From assembly GCA_050248955.1 (NCBI GenBank), contig JBFWRK010000009.1, positions 1-64,000 of the forward strand: 64,000 bases of DNA, written 5' to 3'. The translations under genes were made by a program, and so were the position numbers. Numbering within the stretch: the first letter of the stretch is position 1; each line of letters begins with the position of its first letter. Source of the stretch: JBFWRK01 sp050248955 (lineage in GTDB: Bacteria; Actinomycetota; Acidimicrobiia; Acidimicrobiales; Ilumatobacteraceae). Positions 36,739-45,720 of this stretch are shown one piece after another. A model generated the notes under the pieces. That model was not told where the DNA came from. It made no database searches and was given only the letters and a program-made list of their open reading frames with translations.

Positions 36739-37202
36739 GCACGGCAGGCCATCCGGTGCCGATTGCCCGGCTGCTGGCGATGGCCTACCGCACGCTGATC
36801 GACACGCTCCATGCGCGACTGCGGGCCGAGGATTGGACCGACGTCCGACGCGCCTACGGCTTCGTGCTGCTGGCAACGCGCTCGGAGCCAACCACGGTGA
36901 CGGATCTCGCCGAGCTGCTCGGCGTCACCAAGCAGGCCGCGTCCAAGCTGGTCGAGTCGATGGTCGACAGCGGATACCTGTTACGAACCACCGACCCGGA
37001 CGACGCGCGCATCAAGCGCATCGCCCTCGCCGAGCGCGGCCGGCGGCTGTTGCAGGCAGTCGAGAGGATCTACACCGATCTCGAGGGCGAGTGGGCCGCA
37101 GTGATCGGTGTCCGTTCGGTCGAGCAGATCCGGCGCAGCCTGACAGCCGTGTTGCTCGCCACTCATGACGGTGAGCTCCCGGTGGTGCGCCCGACCGTTT
37201 GA
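36726..37202 (+). CDS. MarR-family transcriptional regulator
   Basis: A winged-helix repressor of up to 158 residues. The recognition helix region TVTDLAELLGVTKQAASKLV and the wing LLRTTDPDDARIKRIALAER are typical of MarR. ATG at 36726 overlaps the cupin gene by 13 nt; GTG at 36735 (GTGA overlap) is equally plausible. It very likely binds the two GTCAA-N5-TTGAC operators upstream of the cupin gene, giving autoregulation and control of the divergent FMN reductase. The inducer is unknown. The last 40 nt overlap the convergent phosphatase gene. Confidence 0.88.
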   Translation: MGRVSTAGHPVPIARLLAMAYRTLIDTLHARLRAEDWTDVRRAYGFVLLATRSEPTTVTDLAELLGVTKQAASKLVESMVDSGYLLRTTDPDDARIKRIALAERGRRLLQAVERIYTDLEGEWAAVIGVRSVEQIRRSLTAVLLATHDGELPVVRPTV

Positions 37203-38359
37203 CCAGCGGCGTCGGTTGCGGCCATCGGCTCGTCCTGGCCCTCGTGGAGTGGGACCTCGTCGACGACCTGGTCGATCGAGATCGTCATCACAGCGACGTC
37301 GTCGGAGAAGCCGTCGGGCCCGAACTCGGTCACCAGGGCGTCCAGATCGGGCGACGGATGGCGGCCGAGGTAGGCCAGGAGGTTGTCCTCGTCGGCGAGC
37401 TCGCGCAGCAGGCGGTTCTCGATCAGGCCATCGGTGTAGATGAAGACAGCGCCGGCCACCGGCATCGCGAACTCGGTCACGGCCGGGTCGAACGGGATGT
37501 CTCGCACGCCGAGCGGTCGTGCCACGTGAGGACGCACCACGGTCGGCTCGGCGCCCAGCACGATCGGCCAGGGGTGGCCGCACGAAACGATCTGCACGAG
37601 ACCGGCGGTGGTGACGCGACCCGTGCAGACGGTCGCGTACGTGTCATGACGCCCATGCCCGAAGAACGCTTCGTCGAGTGCACGGACCCACGTGTCCGGC
37701 GCATCCACGGCGTGGGTCGCGATCGTCTTCCAGCCGGCGCGGAGGGCGGCCCCGAGGGCAGCAGCGTCGGGGCCATGACCGCAGACGTCGCCGACGATGA
37801 ACCCGAGCGAGCCGTCGGGCAGGTCCAGCGCGTCGACGAAGTCACCGCCGAGCATGAGGCGCTCCTCGCCTGGTACGTAGCGAACGTCGACGATGATGCC
37901 CGGCGGCGGCAAAGGCCGTGGCACGAGGACGCGTTGGAACGTCGACATGAGCTCGCCGGTGTGGTCCGCTTCGCGAAGCTCGCGCTCGTTCTCGCGGCGG
38001 ATCTGGGCGACGACGACGCCGCTGACCGCCGTCGCCGTGACGACGGCGATCCTCGCGATCAGCGGTGTCGCGTCGTAGTCGGAGATCACTTCGCCCTCGA
38101 TCAGCGTCACGAGGACGGAGAGCGCGCCGACGAGCGCCGTCGCTCTCGGTGTACCGAGGGCGACGACCACCAGGACCGGCATGGCGAACACGGTGAGCGG
38201 GTGGGCAGTCCGGTCGGCGATGAACGGGTAGACCACTCCGACGCAGGCGAGGAGCAGCAACGAGGCGAACAGCGCCCAAGCAGCGCGGCGCTCATCGGCC
38301 GTTGTGTCCCCGGTGCGCACGCCAGGAGTATGGCGTGCGCCGTTGGTGTGCCGCGGCAT
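37163..38359 (-). CDS. Membrane SpoIIE/PP2C-type serine phosphatase
   Basis: A 398-residue protein with a membrane part and a phosphatase domain. Residues 25-120 contain about four hydrophobic helices (AAWALFASLLLLACVGVVYP, LTVFAMPVLVVVALG, IAVVTATAVSGVVVA). The PP2C-SIG domain (about 150-375) has LMLGGDFVDALDLPDGSLGF and IVGDVCGHGPDAAALGAAL with the metal-binding Asp-Gly set, GAVFIYTDGLIE, and DDVAVMTI. Such proteins usually dephosphorylate anti-anti-sigma factors; no STAS or kinase partner is adjacent. ATG at 38359 has GGAG 7 nt upstream. It starts 24 nt from direct repeat B. Confidence 0.88.
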   Translation of the reverse strand: MPRHTNGARHTPGVRTGDTTADERRAAWALFASLLLLACVGVVYPFIADRTAHPLTVFAMPVLVVVALGTPRATALVGALSVLVTLIEGEVISDYDATPLIARIAVVTATAVSGVVVAQIRRENERELREADHTGELMSTFQRVLVPRPLPPPGIIVDVRYVPGEERLMLGGDFVDALDLPDGSLGFIVGDVCGHGPDAAALGAALRAGWKTIATHAVDAPDTWVRALDEAFFGHGRHDTYATVCTGRVTTAGLVQIVSCGHPWPIVLGAEPTVVRPHVARPLGVRDIPFDPAVTEFAMPVAGAVFIYTDGLIENRLLRELADEDNLLAYLGRHPSPDLDALVTEFGPDGFSDDVAVMTISIDQVVDEVPLHEGQDEPMAATDAAGQTVGRTTGSSPS

Positions 38360-38382
38360 GGGCGCGCTCCGGGACCATCGGC

Positions 38383-38448
38383 ATCATGTCAGCGACGTCG
38401 ATCCGCGTCAGCGAATCCAAGGCGTGACACCGAACCGCTGACACGAAT
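38383..38448. repeat. Direct repeat B (partner of 35465-35530)
   Basis: An ungapped 66-bp copy, 59/66 identical to 35465-35530 and in the same orientation, 2918 bp away. It leads without a break into a tandem array. The pair bounds a segment with four intact genes. Confidence 0.8.
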
Positions 38449-38544
38449 CGCGGACGCTGACATGAATGGTGGACGCTGACCGGAATGGCGGACCCCTGGA
38501 ATGGCGGACACTGGCCGGAATAGCGGGCTGATACGAACGGCGGA
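38436..38544. repeat. Tandem array of about six 16-19-bp units
   Basis: Units begin at 38436, 38455, 38474, 38493, 38509 and 38528, with lengths 19, 19, 19, 16, 19 and 17. The consensus is about CGCTGACACGAATGGCGGA. Units differ from each other at several positions and have no spacers between them, so this is not a CRISPR. The array ends 18 bp from the 3' end of rnpB. Confidence 0.75.
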
Positions 38545-38562
38545 CGCCTCAAACCCGTGGTG

Positions 38563-38935
<373 letters not shown>

Positions 38936-38971
38936 CGGCATCAGGGTAGCGGGGCACGCAGCGGGCGACGC

Positions 38972-39892
38972 TCAGGCGTCGTCGTACATCAACGAGTTGA
39001 GGCTCGGCGTCTCGATGTTGAGCTGCGTGCGCTTCGTCGGGCCGTCGACCTTGGTGGCGTCGCCGAGCACGATCTGCACGGGGGCCAACGAGCCGAAGGC
39101 GGAGGGCACCTGGTACACGGGGAGGTCGGCCGGACCGGCGGCCGCCGCGGCGGTGGTCGGCGCGGCATCCGGCGCCGTGCTGGGGAGACCCGTCTCGACC
39201 GTCGTGCTCGTCGCCGCTGCCGCCGCCTCGGGCGCAGCAGTGGCGAGGTCTTCGAGCGTGACGGTGTTCTCGGGCGAGATGATCCGCGCGAGCACCGTGG
39301 CGACGCGGGCGTGGACGGCGCCGACCTGCATCACCGTGGCGCGCAGCTCCGGTCGGGACAGCGACGGCACGATGCCCTGGTGCGTCGCCGTGGCGAGCGA
39401 GGCGACGGCGTGCAGGAGTCGCTCGGCGTCGGCGCCCGTCGTCTGGCTGACGTCGAGCAGCGCCAAGGCCGGCTTGATGACCCGCGTGTCGACCACGGGG
39501 TTCTTCTCCTCGAACGGCTGCACGTCGATGCTCGTGGTCGCCTCGGCGAGTGCATCGGCCTGGTCTTGCAGGAGGACCTTGTACGCCTCGGCGGCTGCGG
39601 AGATCTCGGCGCTGACGACGCCGAGGTCGAGCACGGCGTCGATCACGTCCATGGCGTTGTAGTGCAGCGATGTGGCCGTGCGCAGCAGCGTGCCGTCGGT
39701 GATGATGCCGCTCGGGGCCTCTGCGAGGGGCGGCGCCGATCCGGCTTCGGTGATGCCTTCGGGACCCGCTCCCTCGTCGGAGCCGCACGCCGCGAGCACG
39801 GCGGTGACGGCGACGGTGAAGCCGCTGAGGCGGAGGAAACCCCGGCGGTCGAGGAACGACGGCGCGTCGATGTCGTCAGTACGGTCAACCAT
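38972..39892 (-). CDS. Tat-exported lipoprotein with ferritin-like domain
   Basis: A 306-residue exported protein. The N-terminus has a twin-arginine signal and a lipobox (DRRGFLRLSG ... AVLAACGS), so it is probably translocated folded and lipid-anchored. The middle (residues about 65-215) is helical and resembles the ferritin-like superfamily, but no full EXXH iron set is obvious. A Thr/Ala/Pro-rich linker precedes a conserved end (LNIETPSLNSLMYDDA). It lies 4 nt after a second, related Tat ferritin-like gene, so the pair is co-expressed. A role in iron or oxidative-stress handling outside the membrane is a guess. Confidence 0.7.
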   Translation of the reverse strand: MVDRTDDIDAPSFLDRRGFLRLSGFTVAVTAVLAACGSDEGAGPEGITEAGSAPPLAEAPSGIITDGTLLRTATSLHYNAMDVIDAVLDLGVVSAEISAAAEAYKVLLQDQADALAEATTSIDVQPFEEKNPVVDTRVIKPALALLDVSQTTGADAERLLHAVASLATATHQGIVPSLSRPELRATVMQVGAVHARVATVLARIISPENTVTLEDLATAAPEAAAAATSTTVETGLPSTAPDAAPTTAAAAAGPADLPVYQVPSAFGSLAPVQIVLGDATKVDGPTKRTQLNIETPSLNSLMYDDA

Positions 39893-39896
39893 CTGG

Positions 39897-40595
39897 TCAC
39901 TCCACCGGGTAGTCGTCGGGGGTCAGGGCAGCAGCAGCGCTCTCGATGCCCGACTCGGGCATGAGATCGTCGTTCCCGCTGAGCGCGGTGAGCAACGTGG
40001 CGTGGCGGGCCTCGGTCACGAGGATCGATGCCAGCAATGCCGCTCCGTCCGTTCCCTGCAACTCGCCGAGGAGCGCCGTGTGCGTCGCGACCGCAGCGTC
40101 CTCGAGGGCGACCGCGGCTGCGAGCACCTCGTCGAGCGAGCCGGTCTGGAACGGTCCGCCGAGCTCGTCGGACACCGCAGCGTTCGCGGTGCCCGGAGCC
40201 GAGCGGCCGAGCAGCCCGGACAGCGACTGCGCGTACGCCTTGTGGTGCTCGCGGAGCACCTGCACCACGGGAGACACGTCTGGCGGGAGCGCCAGCTCGT
40301 CGGCGCGCCCGATGACCGCGTCGTAGCCGGCAGCCGCGGCGAGCTCGACGGATTGGGCGAATCCCAACAGGGCCTCGTCGTCGGCGGTCGGCCGCTGCGG
40401 TGGCGCCGTGGTGGTGGTCGCCGGGGTCGTCGATGCGGTCGACCCGGAAGCTGCCTCGGTCGTGCTCGAGCCGCTCTGCGCGCCGGCGGACCGGGCAACG
40501 AACGGGAGCGCGGAGATCGCGCCGCCGAGCCCGACGGCCTGGAGGAAGCGCCGCCGGGAGGCGGGGCCGTTCTCGCCGAGAGCGGTGGTGTCCAC
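39897..40595 (-). CDS. Tat-exported ferritin-like protein
   Basis: A 232-residue exported protein. The signal has SRRRFLQAVGLGGAISALPF with a cleavage site near ARSAGA, followed by a Ser/Thr-rich linker. The rest is a ferritin-like four-helix domain (ALLGFAQSVELAAAAGYDAV, VLREHHKAYAQSLSGLLG, AVALEDAAVATHTALLGEL, ILVTEARHATLLTALSG) with E/H positions in four helices (VELA, REHH, ALEDAA, TEARH), so metal binding is likely here. GTG at 40595 follows AGGAAAGGA. It is the first gene of a two-gene operon with the lipoprotein. Confidence 0.8.
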   Translation of the reverse strand: MDTTALGENGPASRRRFLQAVGLGGAISALPFVARSAGAQSGSSTTEAASGSTASTTPATTTTAPPQRPTADDEALLGFAQSVELAAAAGYDAVIGRADELALPPDVSPVVQVLREHHKAYAQSLSGLLGRSAPGTANAAVSDELGGPFQTGSLDEVLAAAVALEDAAVATHTALLGELQGTDGAALLASILVTEARHATLLTALSGNDDLMPESGIESAAAALTPDDYPVE

Positions 40596-40684
40596 GAGGG
40601 GTGGGTCCTTTCCTGGGCAGCGGAGTGCGGTTGAGGGGCGGGTGCTGGTCCCAGCCTTCCTGGCCGGGCACGAGCGGAGCAACT

Positions 40685-42142
40685 CTAGAAGTCGAGAGCG
40701 GACAAGTCGGGTATCCACCCGCCGGCTCGACGCACTGCTTCGGCCCACTGCTCGCGGTCGGGCCGGCTCGTCGGTTCCACCGACCGCATTGGGCGCCAGC
40801 TCGCGGCGATCTCGTCGATCCCCGACCAGGTGCCGATCGCGAGCCCGGCGAGGAAGGCCGCTCCGAGCGTGGTCGCCTCGGCGACGGGTGAGACCTCGAC
40901 GGGGCGCTGGATCGCGTCGGCGAGGGCCTGCACGAACGTCGGGTTGGCGCTCATGCCGCCGTCGATCCGCAGCGAGTGGACCGGCAGCCCGCTGTCGGCT
41001 TCCGCTGCTTCGAGCAGGTCGGCGCCTCGATGGGCGACGCCCTCGAGCACGGCGCGCACGACGTGCGGACGACCCGTGCCCCGCGTGATGCCGAGCAGCG
41101 TGCCCCGCGCGCCGTAGTCCCATTGCGGGGTGCCGAGGCCGAGCAGCGCGGGCACGTACACGACGCCGTCACTCGTGGTGCACTCGGCAGCGACGTCGTG
41201 GCTCTCGGCCGGCGTGGCGATGATGCCGAGGTCGTCGCACAGCCACTCGACGTTCGTGCCGGCCGACAGCATGATCGCCTCGGTGCCCCACGTGACCTCG
41301 CCGCCCTTCGTCCACGCCACGATCGGGAAGGTGCCGCTCGGGGAGCGGCCGCTGATCGATGGCGGGCGGGTGCCCGTGCAGAGGTCGAGCATGCCGCCGG
41401 TGCCGAACGTCGCCTTCGCCCGGCCGGGGATGACGCAGCCCTGGCCGATCAACGACGCCTGCTGATCACCGGCGATGCCGCAGATCGGCGGGCTGCCCGG
41501 GAGCGCGCTGGCCTCGCCGATCGGACCGGTCGAGTCGACCAGTGCGGGCAGCATCCCGGCGGGGATGCGGAAGGCGGCGAGCGCTCGGTCGTCCCACGTG
41601 GTGGCGTCGCCCCGGAGCATGCCGGTCACGGCGGCGTTCGAGCGATCGGTGACATGCAGCGCTCCGCCGCTCAGCACCCACGCCACCCACGTGTCGACCG
41701 TGCCGAAGCACAGGTCGCGGGAGCGCTCCGGATCGAAGGTGTTCAGGAGCGACGCGACCTTCGTGATCGACTGGTTCGGCGCGATCGCCAGGCCGTGCTC
41801 CGCCTTGGCGACGATGCAGTCGACGACCGTGCGCAGGTCCTGCCAGCCGAGCCCGGGGCCGACCGGCTCGCCCGTCGCCCGGTCCCACACGATCGTCGAG
41901 GCGCGCTGGTTGGCGATGCCGACGGCACCCACCGGGCCGCCTGACGCGAGCGCTGCCTTCGCGACCTCGAGGACCGTCGCCGCCATCTCGCTGGCGTCGA
42001 ACTCGACGAGCCCCGGGAACGGCGTGCTCGGCGGGAACGGTCGGTACTGGGCGTGCTCGACGGCGGCGTCCGGCCGGACGACGGCGGCGCGCAGCCCGCT
42101 CGTGCCGACGTCGATGACGAGGATCGAAGCAGAGTTGCTCAT
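40685..42142 (-). CDS. glpK: Glycerol kinase (FGGY family)
   Basis: Phosphorylates glycerol to glycerol-3-phosphate. The 485 residues show the FGGY pattern: ILVIDVGTSGLRAAVV (phosphate loop 1), NQRASTIVWDRATGEPVGPG, GLGWQDLRT, GIAGDQQASLIGQGCVIPGR, KATFGTGGMLDLCTG and LRIDGGMSANPTFVQALAD. The AGDQQA, GTG and DGG motifs agree with glycerol kinases, although some substrate residues differ, so another polyol is possible. ATG at 42142 overlaps the stop of the upstream membrane gene. It is the last gene of the glpD-led operon, which supports the glycerol role. Confidence 0.85.
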   Translation of the reverse strand: MSNSASILVIDVGTSGLRAAVVRPDAAVEHAQYRPFPPSTPFPGLVEFDASEMAATVLEVAKAALASGGPVGAVGIANQRASTIVWDRATGEPVGPGLGWQDLRTVVDCIVAKAEHGLAIAPNQSITKVASLLNTFDPERSRDLCFGTVDTWVAWVLSGGALHVTDRSNAAVTGMLRGDATTWDDRALAAFRIPAGMLPALVDSTGPIGEASALPGSPPICGIAGDQQASLIGQGCVIPGRAKATFGTGGMLDLCTGTRPPSISGRSPSGTFPIVAWTKGGEVTWGTEAIMLSAGTNVEWLCDDLGIIATPAESHDVAAECTTSDGVVYVPALLGLGTPQWDYGARGTLLGITRGTGRPHVVRAVLEGVAHRGADLLEAAEADSGLPVHSLRIDGGMSANPTFVQALADAIQRPVEVSPVAEATTLGAAFLAGLAIGTWSGIDEIAASWRPMRSVEPTSRPDREQWAEAVRRAGGWIPDLSALDF

Positions 42143-42558
42143 CGTCTGGATGTCATTCCTTGTCGTTGGAGGAAGCTCCCCAGGAACCCGCCGATGAGTC
42201 CCGCGAGGGCCGTGAGGCTGAGGCTCACGATGATCTTGCCGAGGTGCAGCGAGTTGCCGCCTGCCAGCCGGATCAGGCCGAAGACGAACTGCACGACCAC
42301 GAACACGCCGATGGCCGTGGCCACGCCGTGCGACAGCGGCGCGCCTCGTCGCTGGCGCCACGCTGCCACGCCGGCACCGAGCACGAAGCCGAGGAACGAT
42401 CCCAGCCCGAGCAGCGCGGCCCAGCCGCTCTTCGCGTCGTCGTCGAAGGCGAGGCGGGCGACGATCGTGAACGGCACCGCGAACAGCACCGCCACCGAAG
42501 CGCCCTCGCGGATCGCCGCGCCGTCCCAGCGCGCCGGCGCTGCCCGGGTCACGGCCAC
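42139..42558 (-). CDS. Small membrane protein of the glycerol operon
   Basis: A 139-residue protein with four hydrophobic segments (VAVLFAVPFTIVARLAF, ALLGLGSFLGFVLGAGVAAW, VATAIGVFVVVQFVFGLI, LTALAGLIGGFLGSFL). No family is recognised beyond similarity in layout to small four-helix actinobacterial membrane proteins. Start and stop both overlap neighbours (10 nt with the flavoprotein, 4 nt with glpK), so it is an integral part of the operon. A role in glycerol entry or in anchoring the flavoenzymes is speculative. Confidence 0.6.
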   Translation of the reverse strand: MAVTRAAPARWDGAAIREGASVAVLFAVPFTIVARLAFDDDAKSGWAALLGLGSFLGFVLGAGVAAWRQRRGAPLSHGVATAIGVFVVVQFVFGLIRLAGGNSLHLGKIIVSLSLTALAGLIGGFLGSFLQRQGMTSRR

Positions 42559-44060
42559 GGCACCTCGCCGAACGGGGACGGCAGGCCGAGCTTGCCGGGG
42601 TTGAGGATGCCTGCCGGGTCGAGCGCGGCCTTCACCGAGGTGAGCACGTCATGGGCGGGCCCGAGCGCCTCGGCCGCGAAGCGGCTCCGGTTCAGTCCGA
42701 CCCCGTGGTGGTGGCTGAGGTTGCCACCAGCACCGAGCACGGCCCGCGTGCCGGTGTCCCACAGGGCGACGTACGTCGACTCGACCTCCTCCGCCGGTGG
42801 TGTCGCTGCGAACGTGAAGTACAGGCAGGCGCCGTCCGTGTAGCTGTGCGAGAGGTGACACGTCGCGGCGCGAGCGTGCGGCACGGCGAGCATCGCGGCG
42901 CGCGTGTCGTCGAAGATGCGGGGGAGCGCAGCCCACGGCGCGGCGATCTCCATCGTGTCGACCACGAAGCCCTTGCGGGTCAGGCTCTGCAGCGCGCTCG
43001 TCTCGTTGCGGTGGTGGACCCAGCGCTCGACCAGCTCGACGTCGAGCGGCCGCGCCGAGGCGCATTCCTCGCCGACGATGGCGAGCACCGCGTCGACGAT
43101 GACCGGATCGCCCTCGTCGAGCACGAGCAGGACGCAGTCGGTCCCATCGGTGCCGTGCGAGCGGGCGGACTCGGGTCCGTCGTACAGCCGGAGCACGGCG
43201 GGTGTCGCACCGCGGCGCAGGATCCGCCGACACGCGTCGAGCCCGCTCTCGAACGTCGCGAACGCGAACGCGGCGCGCCGCTCCGCGGCCGGCGCCGGGT
43301 GGATCCGGAGCCATGCCCGAGTGATCACCCCGAGGGTTCCTTCTGCGCCGACGAACAGCTGCGAGAGGTCCGGTCCGGCAGCAGCCCGCGGCGCGCCTCC
43401 GGTGCGGATGATGCGTCCGTCGGCGAGCACGACCTCCAGTCCGACGACCATGTCCTCGATCTTGCCGTAGCGGGTCGAGTACTGGCCGGCGCCGCGGCAC
43501 GCGAGCCACCCGCCGACGGTCGAGATATCCATCGACTGCGGCCAGTGACCGCCTGTGCATCCCTGCGAGCGGAGGTGCGCCTCGTAGTCGGGGCCGAACG
43601 TGCCGGGGAGCACCTCGGCGACCAGCGAGACGTCGTCGACCGAGACGACGCCGTGGATCGCCGTGAGGTCGAGGACGATGCCGCCGTGGACGGGCACCGA
43701 GGCGCCGCAGACGCCGCTGCGCCCGCCTGCCGGCGTGACGGGGATCTGCTCGCGGGTCGCGATCGCGAGGATCGCGGCCACCTGCTCGGCGGACGTCGGC
43801 CGGCACACGGCGGCCGCGGCAGCCGGCACCATCCCGGCGAGCGCCCAGTGCAGCGCGAGCGGCCACCAGTCGCGGCTGGACTCGGCGATGTCATCGGGCG
43901 CGGTGAGGGTCTCGCAGACCGAACCGAGGCGAGCCAGCACGTCGCCACTGACCGGCACGCGGCTGCCGGCGAGCCGTTCGCCGTGGCCGAGCAGCTCGAT
44001 CGGCGGCGTCGGCAGCGTCGGCTGCGTCGGCGGTGGCGTCGGTGTGGTCGGCGCCGTCAC
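42549..44060 (-). CDS. FAD-binding oxidase related to alkyldihydroxyacetonephosphate synthase
   Basis: A VAO-type flavoprotein of 503 residues. The FAD-binding region reads VCRPTSAEQVAAILAIA, PVTPAGGRSGVCGASVPVHG, MDISTVGGWLACRGAGQYS and YGKIEDMVVGLEVVLADGR, and near the C-terminus LSHHHGVGLNR matches the His-rich motif of AGPS. AGPS exchanges a fatty acyl for an alkyl chain on dihydroxyacetone phosphate in ether-lipid synthesis; glycolate/lactate-type dehydrogenases are the alternative. Being between glpD, which makes DHAP, and glpK supports a DHAP-linked role. GTG at 44060 overlaps the glpD stop. Confidence 0.78.
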   Translation of the reverse strand: MTAPTTPTPPPTQPTLPTPPIELLGHGERLAGSRVPVSGDVLARLGSVCETLTAPDDIAESSRDWWPLALHWALAGMVPAAAAAVCRPTSAEQVAAILAIATREQIPVTPAGGRSGVCGASVPVHGGIVLDLTAIHGVVSVDDVSLVAEVLPGTFGPDYEAHLRSQGCTGGHWPQSMDISTVGGWLACRGAGQYSTRYGKIEDMVVGLEVVLADGRIIRTGGAPRAAAGPDLSQLFVGAEGTLGVITRAWLRIHPAPAAERRAAFAFATFESGLDACRRILRRGATPAVLRLYDGPESARSHGTDGTDCVLLVLDEGDPVIVDAVLAIVGEECASARPLDVELVERWVHHRNETSALQSLTRKGFVVDTMEIAAPWAALPRIFDDTRAAMLAVPHARAATCHLSHSYTDGACLYFTFAATPPAEEVESTYVALWDTGTRAVLGAGGNLSHHHGVGLNRSRFAAEALGPAHDVLTSVKAALDPAGILNPGKLGLPSPFGEVPWP

Positions 44061-45712
44061 CCTGGGCCTCCGGGGATCGGCACCGGCTGCTCGCTGTCGA
44101 TCTCGTGGCGGACCGATGCGAGCAGCTCGGCGACCTGGCGGGCAGTCTCGTCCTCGTCCCACCCGAGCTCAGGCGCGACGAGCCGGGCGACCGTTTCGGC
44201 TGCCTCCGCGGTCGCGGCACGATCGAGCAGTCGCGCCCGCGTGCGCCGGCTCAGCAGATCGTCGAGCGAGCGCACCATCTCGTGACGCGCCGCGTACACG
44301 GCCTCGGCACGCACGTACGGAAGTCCGCCGATGAGCTCGCTGCCGAGCGTCGGATCGGCGTCGATCAGCCGCTGCACTGCCGTCGCGTCAGTACCGAACC
44401 GCCCGGCGAGGTGAGCGGCGAGCGACCCGGCCGGCGCGTCGTCACGGAACCCCTCGGCACCGTGCAGCGCGAGCCGCTTCGTGCGACACCGCGCTCGCCG
44501 ACCGAGCCGCTCGAGCGCGGCGTCGACCGTGTCCTCGGCCATCTCTCGGTAGGTCGTCAACTTGCCGCCGGTCACGCTGATCACGCCGCTCGTGGCCGTC
44601 GCGATGCGATGCCGCCGTGACAGGTCTGCGGTGCGGCCCGACGCCTCCCGCTTCACCAAGGGACGCAGTCCAGCCCATGCGCCCGTGATGTCGTCACGGG
44701 TGATCGCCGTCGTCACGGACGCGTTCAGCGCTCGAAGCACGTAGTCGAGGTCCTCGGACGTGCACTGCGGGTCGTCGAGCGGCCCGTCGTAGTCCGTATC
44801 GGTCGTGCCGACGTAGGTGTGCCGGAACGTACCGTCGGCGTTCGGCCCCCACGGCACGACGAACAGGCTGCGCTTGTCCCTCGGGACCGGGATGACGACC
44901 GCGATGTCGTTGCGAACCTTCTCCCACGGCACGGTGACGTGGATCCCCTTCGCCGGGCGGATCGAGTCCGGGTTGCTGCCCTCGTCGAGCGCTCGGACGT
45001 CGTCTGACCAGACACCTGCGGCGTTCACGACGACGGTCGCCCGCACGGAGAACCGACGACCGTCTGCTTCGACCTCGGCGCCGACCACGCCGCCCCGCTC
45101 GTCCTTCTCCAGCGCCACGACCGTGCAGCCGTTCGCCACCGCCGCGCCATGATCAGCGGCGGTGCGGGCCACCGTGAGGCAGAGCCGTGCATCGTCCGTG
45201 GCGGCGTCGAAGTAGAGGTACGCGCTGGCAAGGCGCTCCGGCGGCATCGTCGGCAGGTGCCCGAGCGCGGCAGCGGCGCGCAGCCGGCGGTGGATGCGGC
45301 CGATCCGCCATCCACCGGTCAGGTCGTACATCCACATCGCGCTGCCGAGCGCGCGGGCGATCTTCTTCGAGACGACGCCGTCCTTCGTGAGGATCGGGAT
45401 CATGAACGGCATCACGCGGACGAGATGTCGCGCGTTCCGGCGGAGGCGTTGGCGCTCGCGGAGCGCTTGGTACACCAGGCGCACCTCGCCTTGCTGGAGG
45501 TAGCGCAAGCCGCCGTGCACGAGCTTCGAGCTCTTCGACGACGTGCCCGAGGCGAAGTCGTCGCGCTCGACGAGCGCGGTACGCAGGCCGCGACTGGCCG
45601 CGTCGAGCGCGCATCCGACCCCCGTGATGCCGCCGCCGATCACCAGCACGTCGAAGTGCTCCGACTCGAGCCGCTGGAGCATCGCCGCACGATCGAACGC
45701 GAGGTGTGACAT
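44057..45712 (-). CDS. glpD: Glycerol-3-phosphate dehydrogenase, FAD-dependent
   Basis: Oxidises glycerol-3-phosphate to DHAP, passing electrons to the quinone pool. The 551 residues have the FAD motif VLVIGGGITGVGCALDAASR, GTSSKSSKLVHGGLRYLQQG, PYLYFD-like SAYLYFDAATDDARL, VVNAAGVWSDDV, GTTDTDYDG and SVTGGKLTTYREMA. ATG at 45712 has a TAGGAT -10 box 8 nt upstream, so the operon mRNA is probably leaderless. It heads glpD-AGPS-like-membrane-glpK and is divergent from a Fur-family gene with a large palindrome between them. Confidence 0.93.
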   Translation of the reverse strand: MSHLAFDRAAMLQRLESEHFDVLVIGGGITGVGCALDAASRGLRTALVERDDFASGTSSKSSKLVHGGLRYLQQGEVRLVYQALRERQRLRRNARHLVRVMPFMIPILTKDGVVSKKIARALGSAMWMYDLTGGWRIGRIHRRLRAAAALGHLPTMPPERLASAYLYFDAATDDARLCLTVARTAADHGAAVANGCTVVALEKDERGGVVGAEVEADGRRFSVRATVVVNAAGVWSDDVRALDEGSNPDSIRPAKGIHVTVPWEKVRNDIAVVIPVPRDKRSLFVVPWGPNADGTFRHTYVGTTDTDYDGPLDDPQCTSEDLDYVLRALNASVTTAITRDDITGAWAGLRPLVKREASGRTADLSRRHRIATATSGVISVTGGKLTTYREMAEDTVDAALERLGRRARCRTKRLALHGAEGFRDDAPAGSLAAHLAGRFGTDATAVQRLIDADPTLGSELIGGLPYVRAEAVYAARHEMVRSLDDLLSRRTRARLLDRAATAEAAETVARLVAPELGWDEDETARQVAELLASVRHEIDSEQPVPIPGGPG

Positions 45713-45720
45713 CAGCGGGC

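Noticed and set aside
38436..38544. CRISPR array
   Set aside because: Units of 16-19 bp follow one another with no unique spacers, and no cas gene is nearby.
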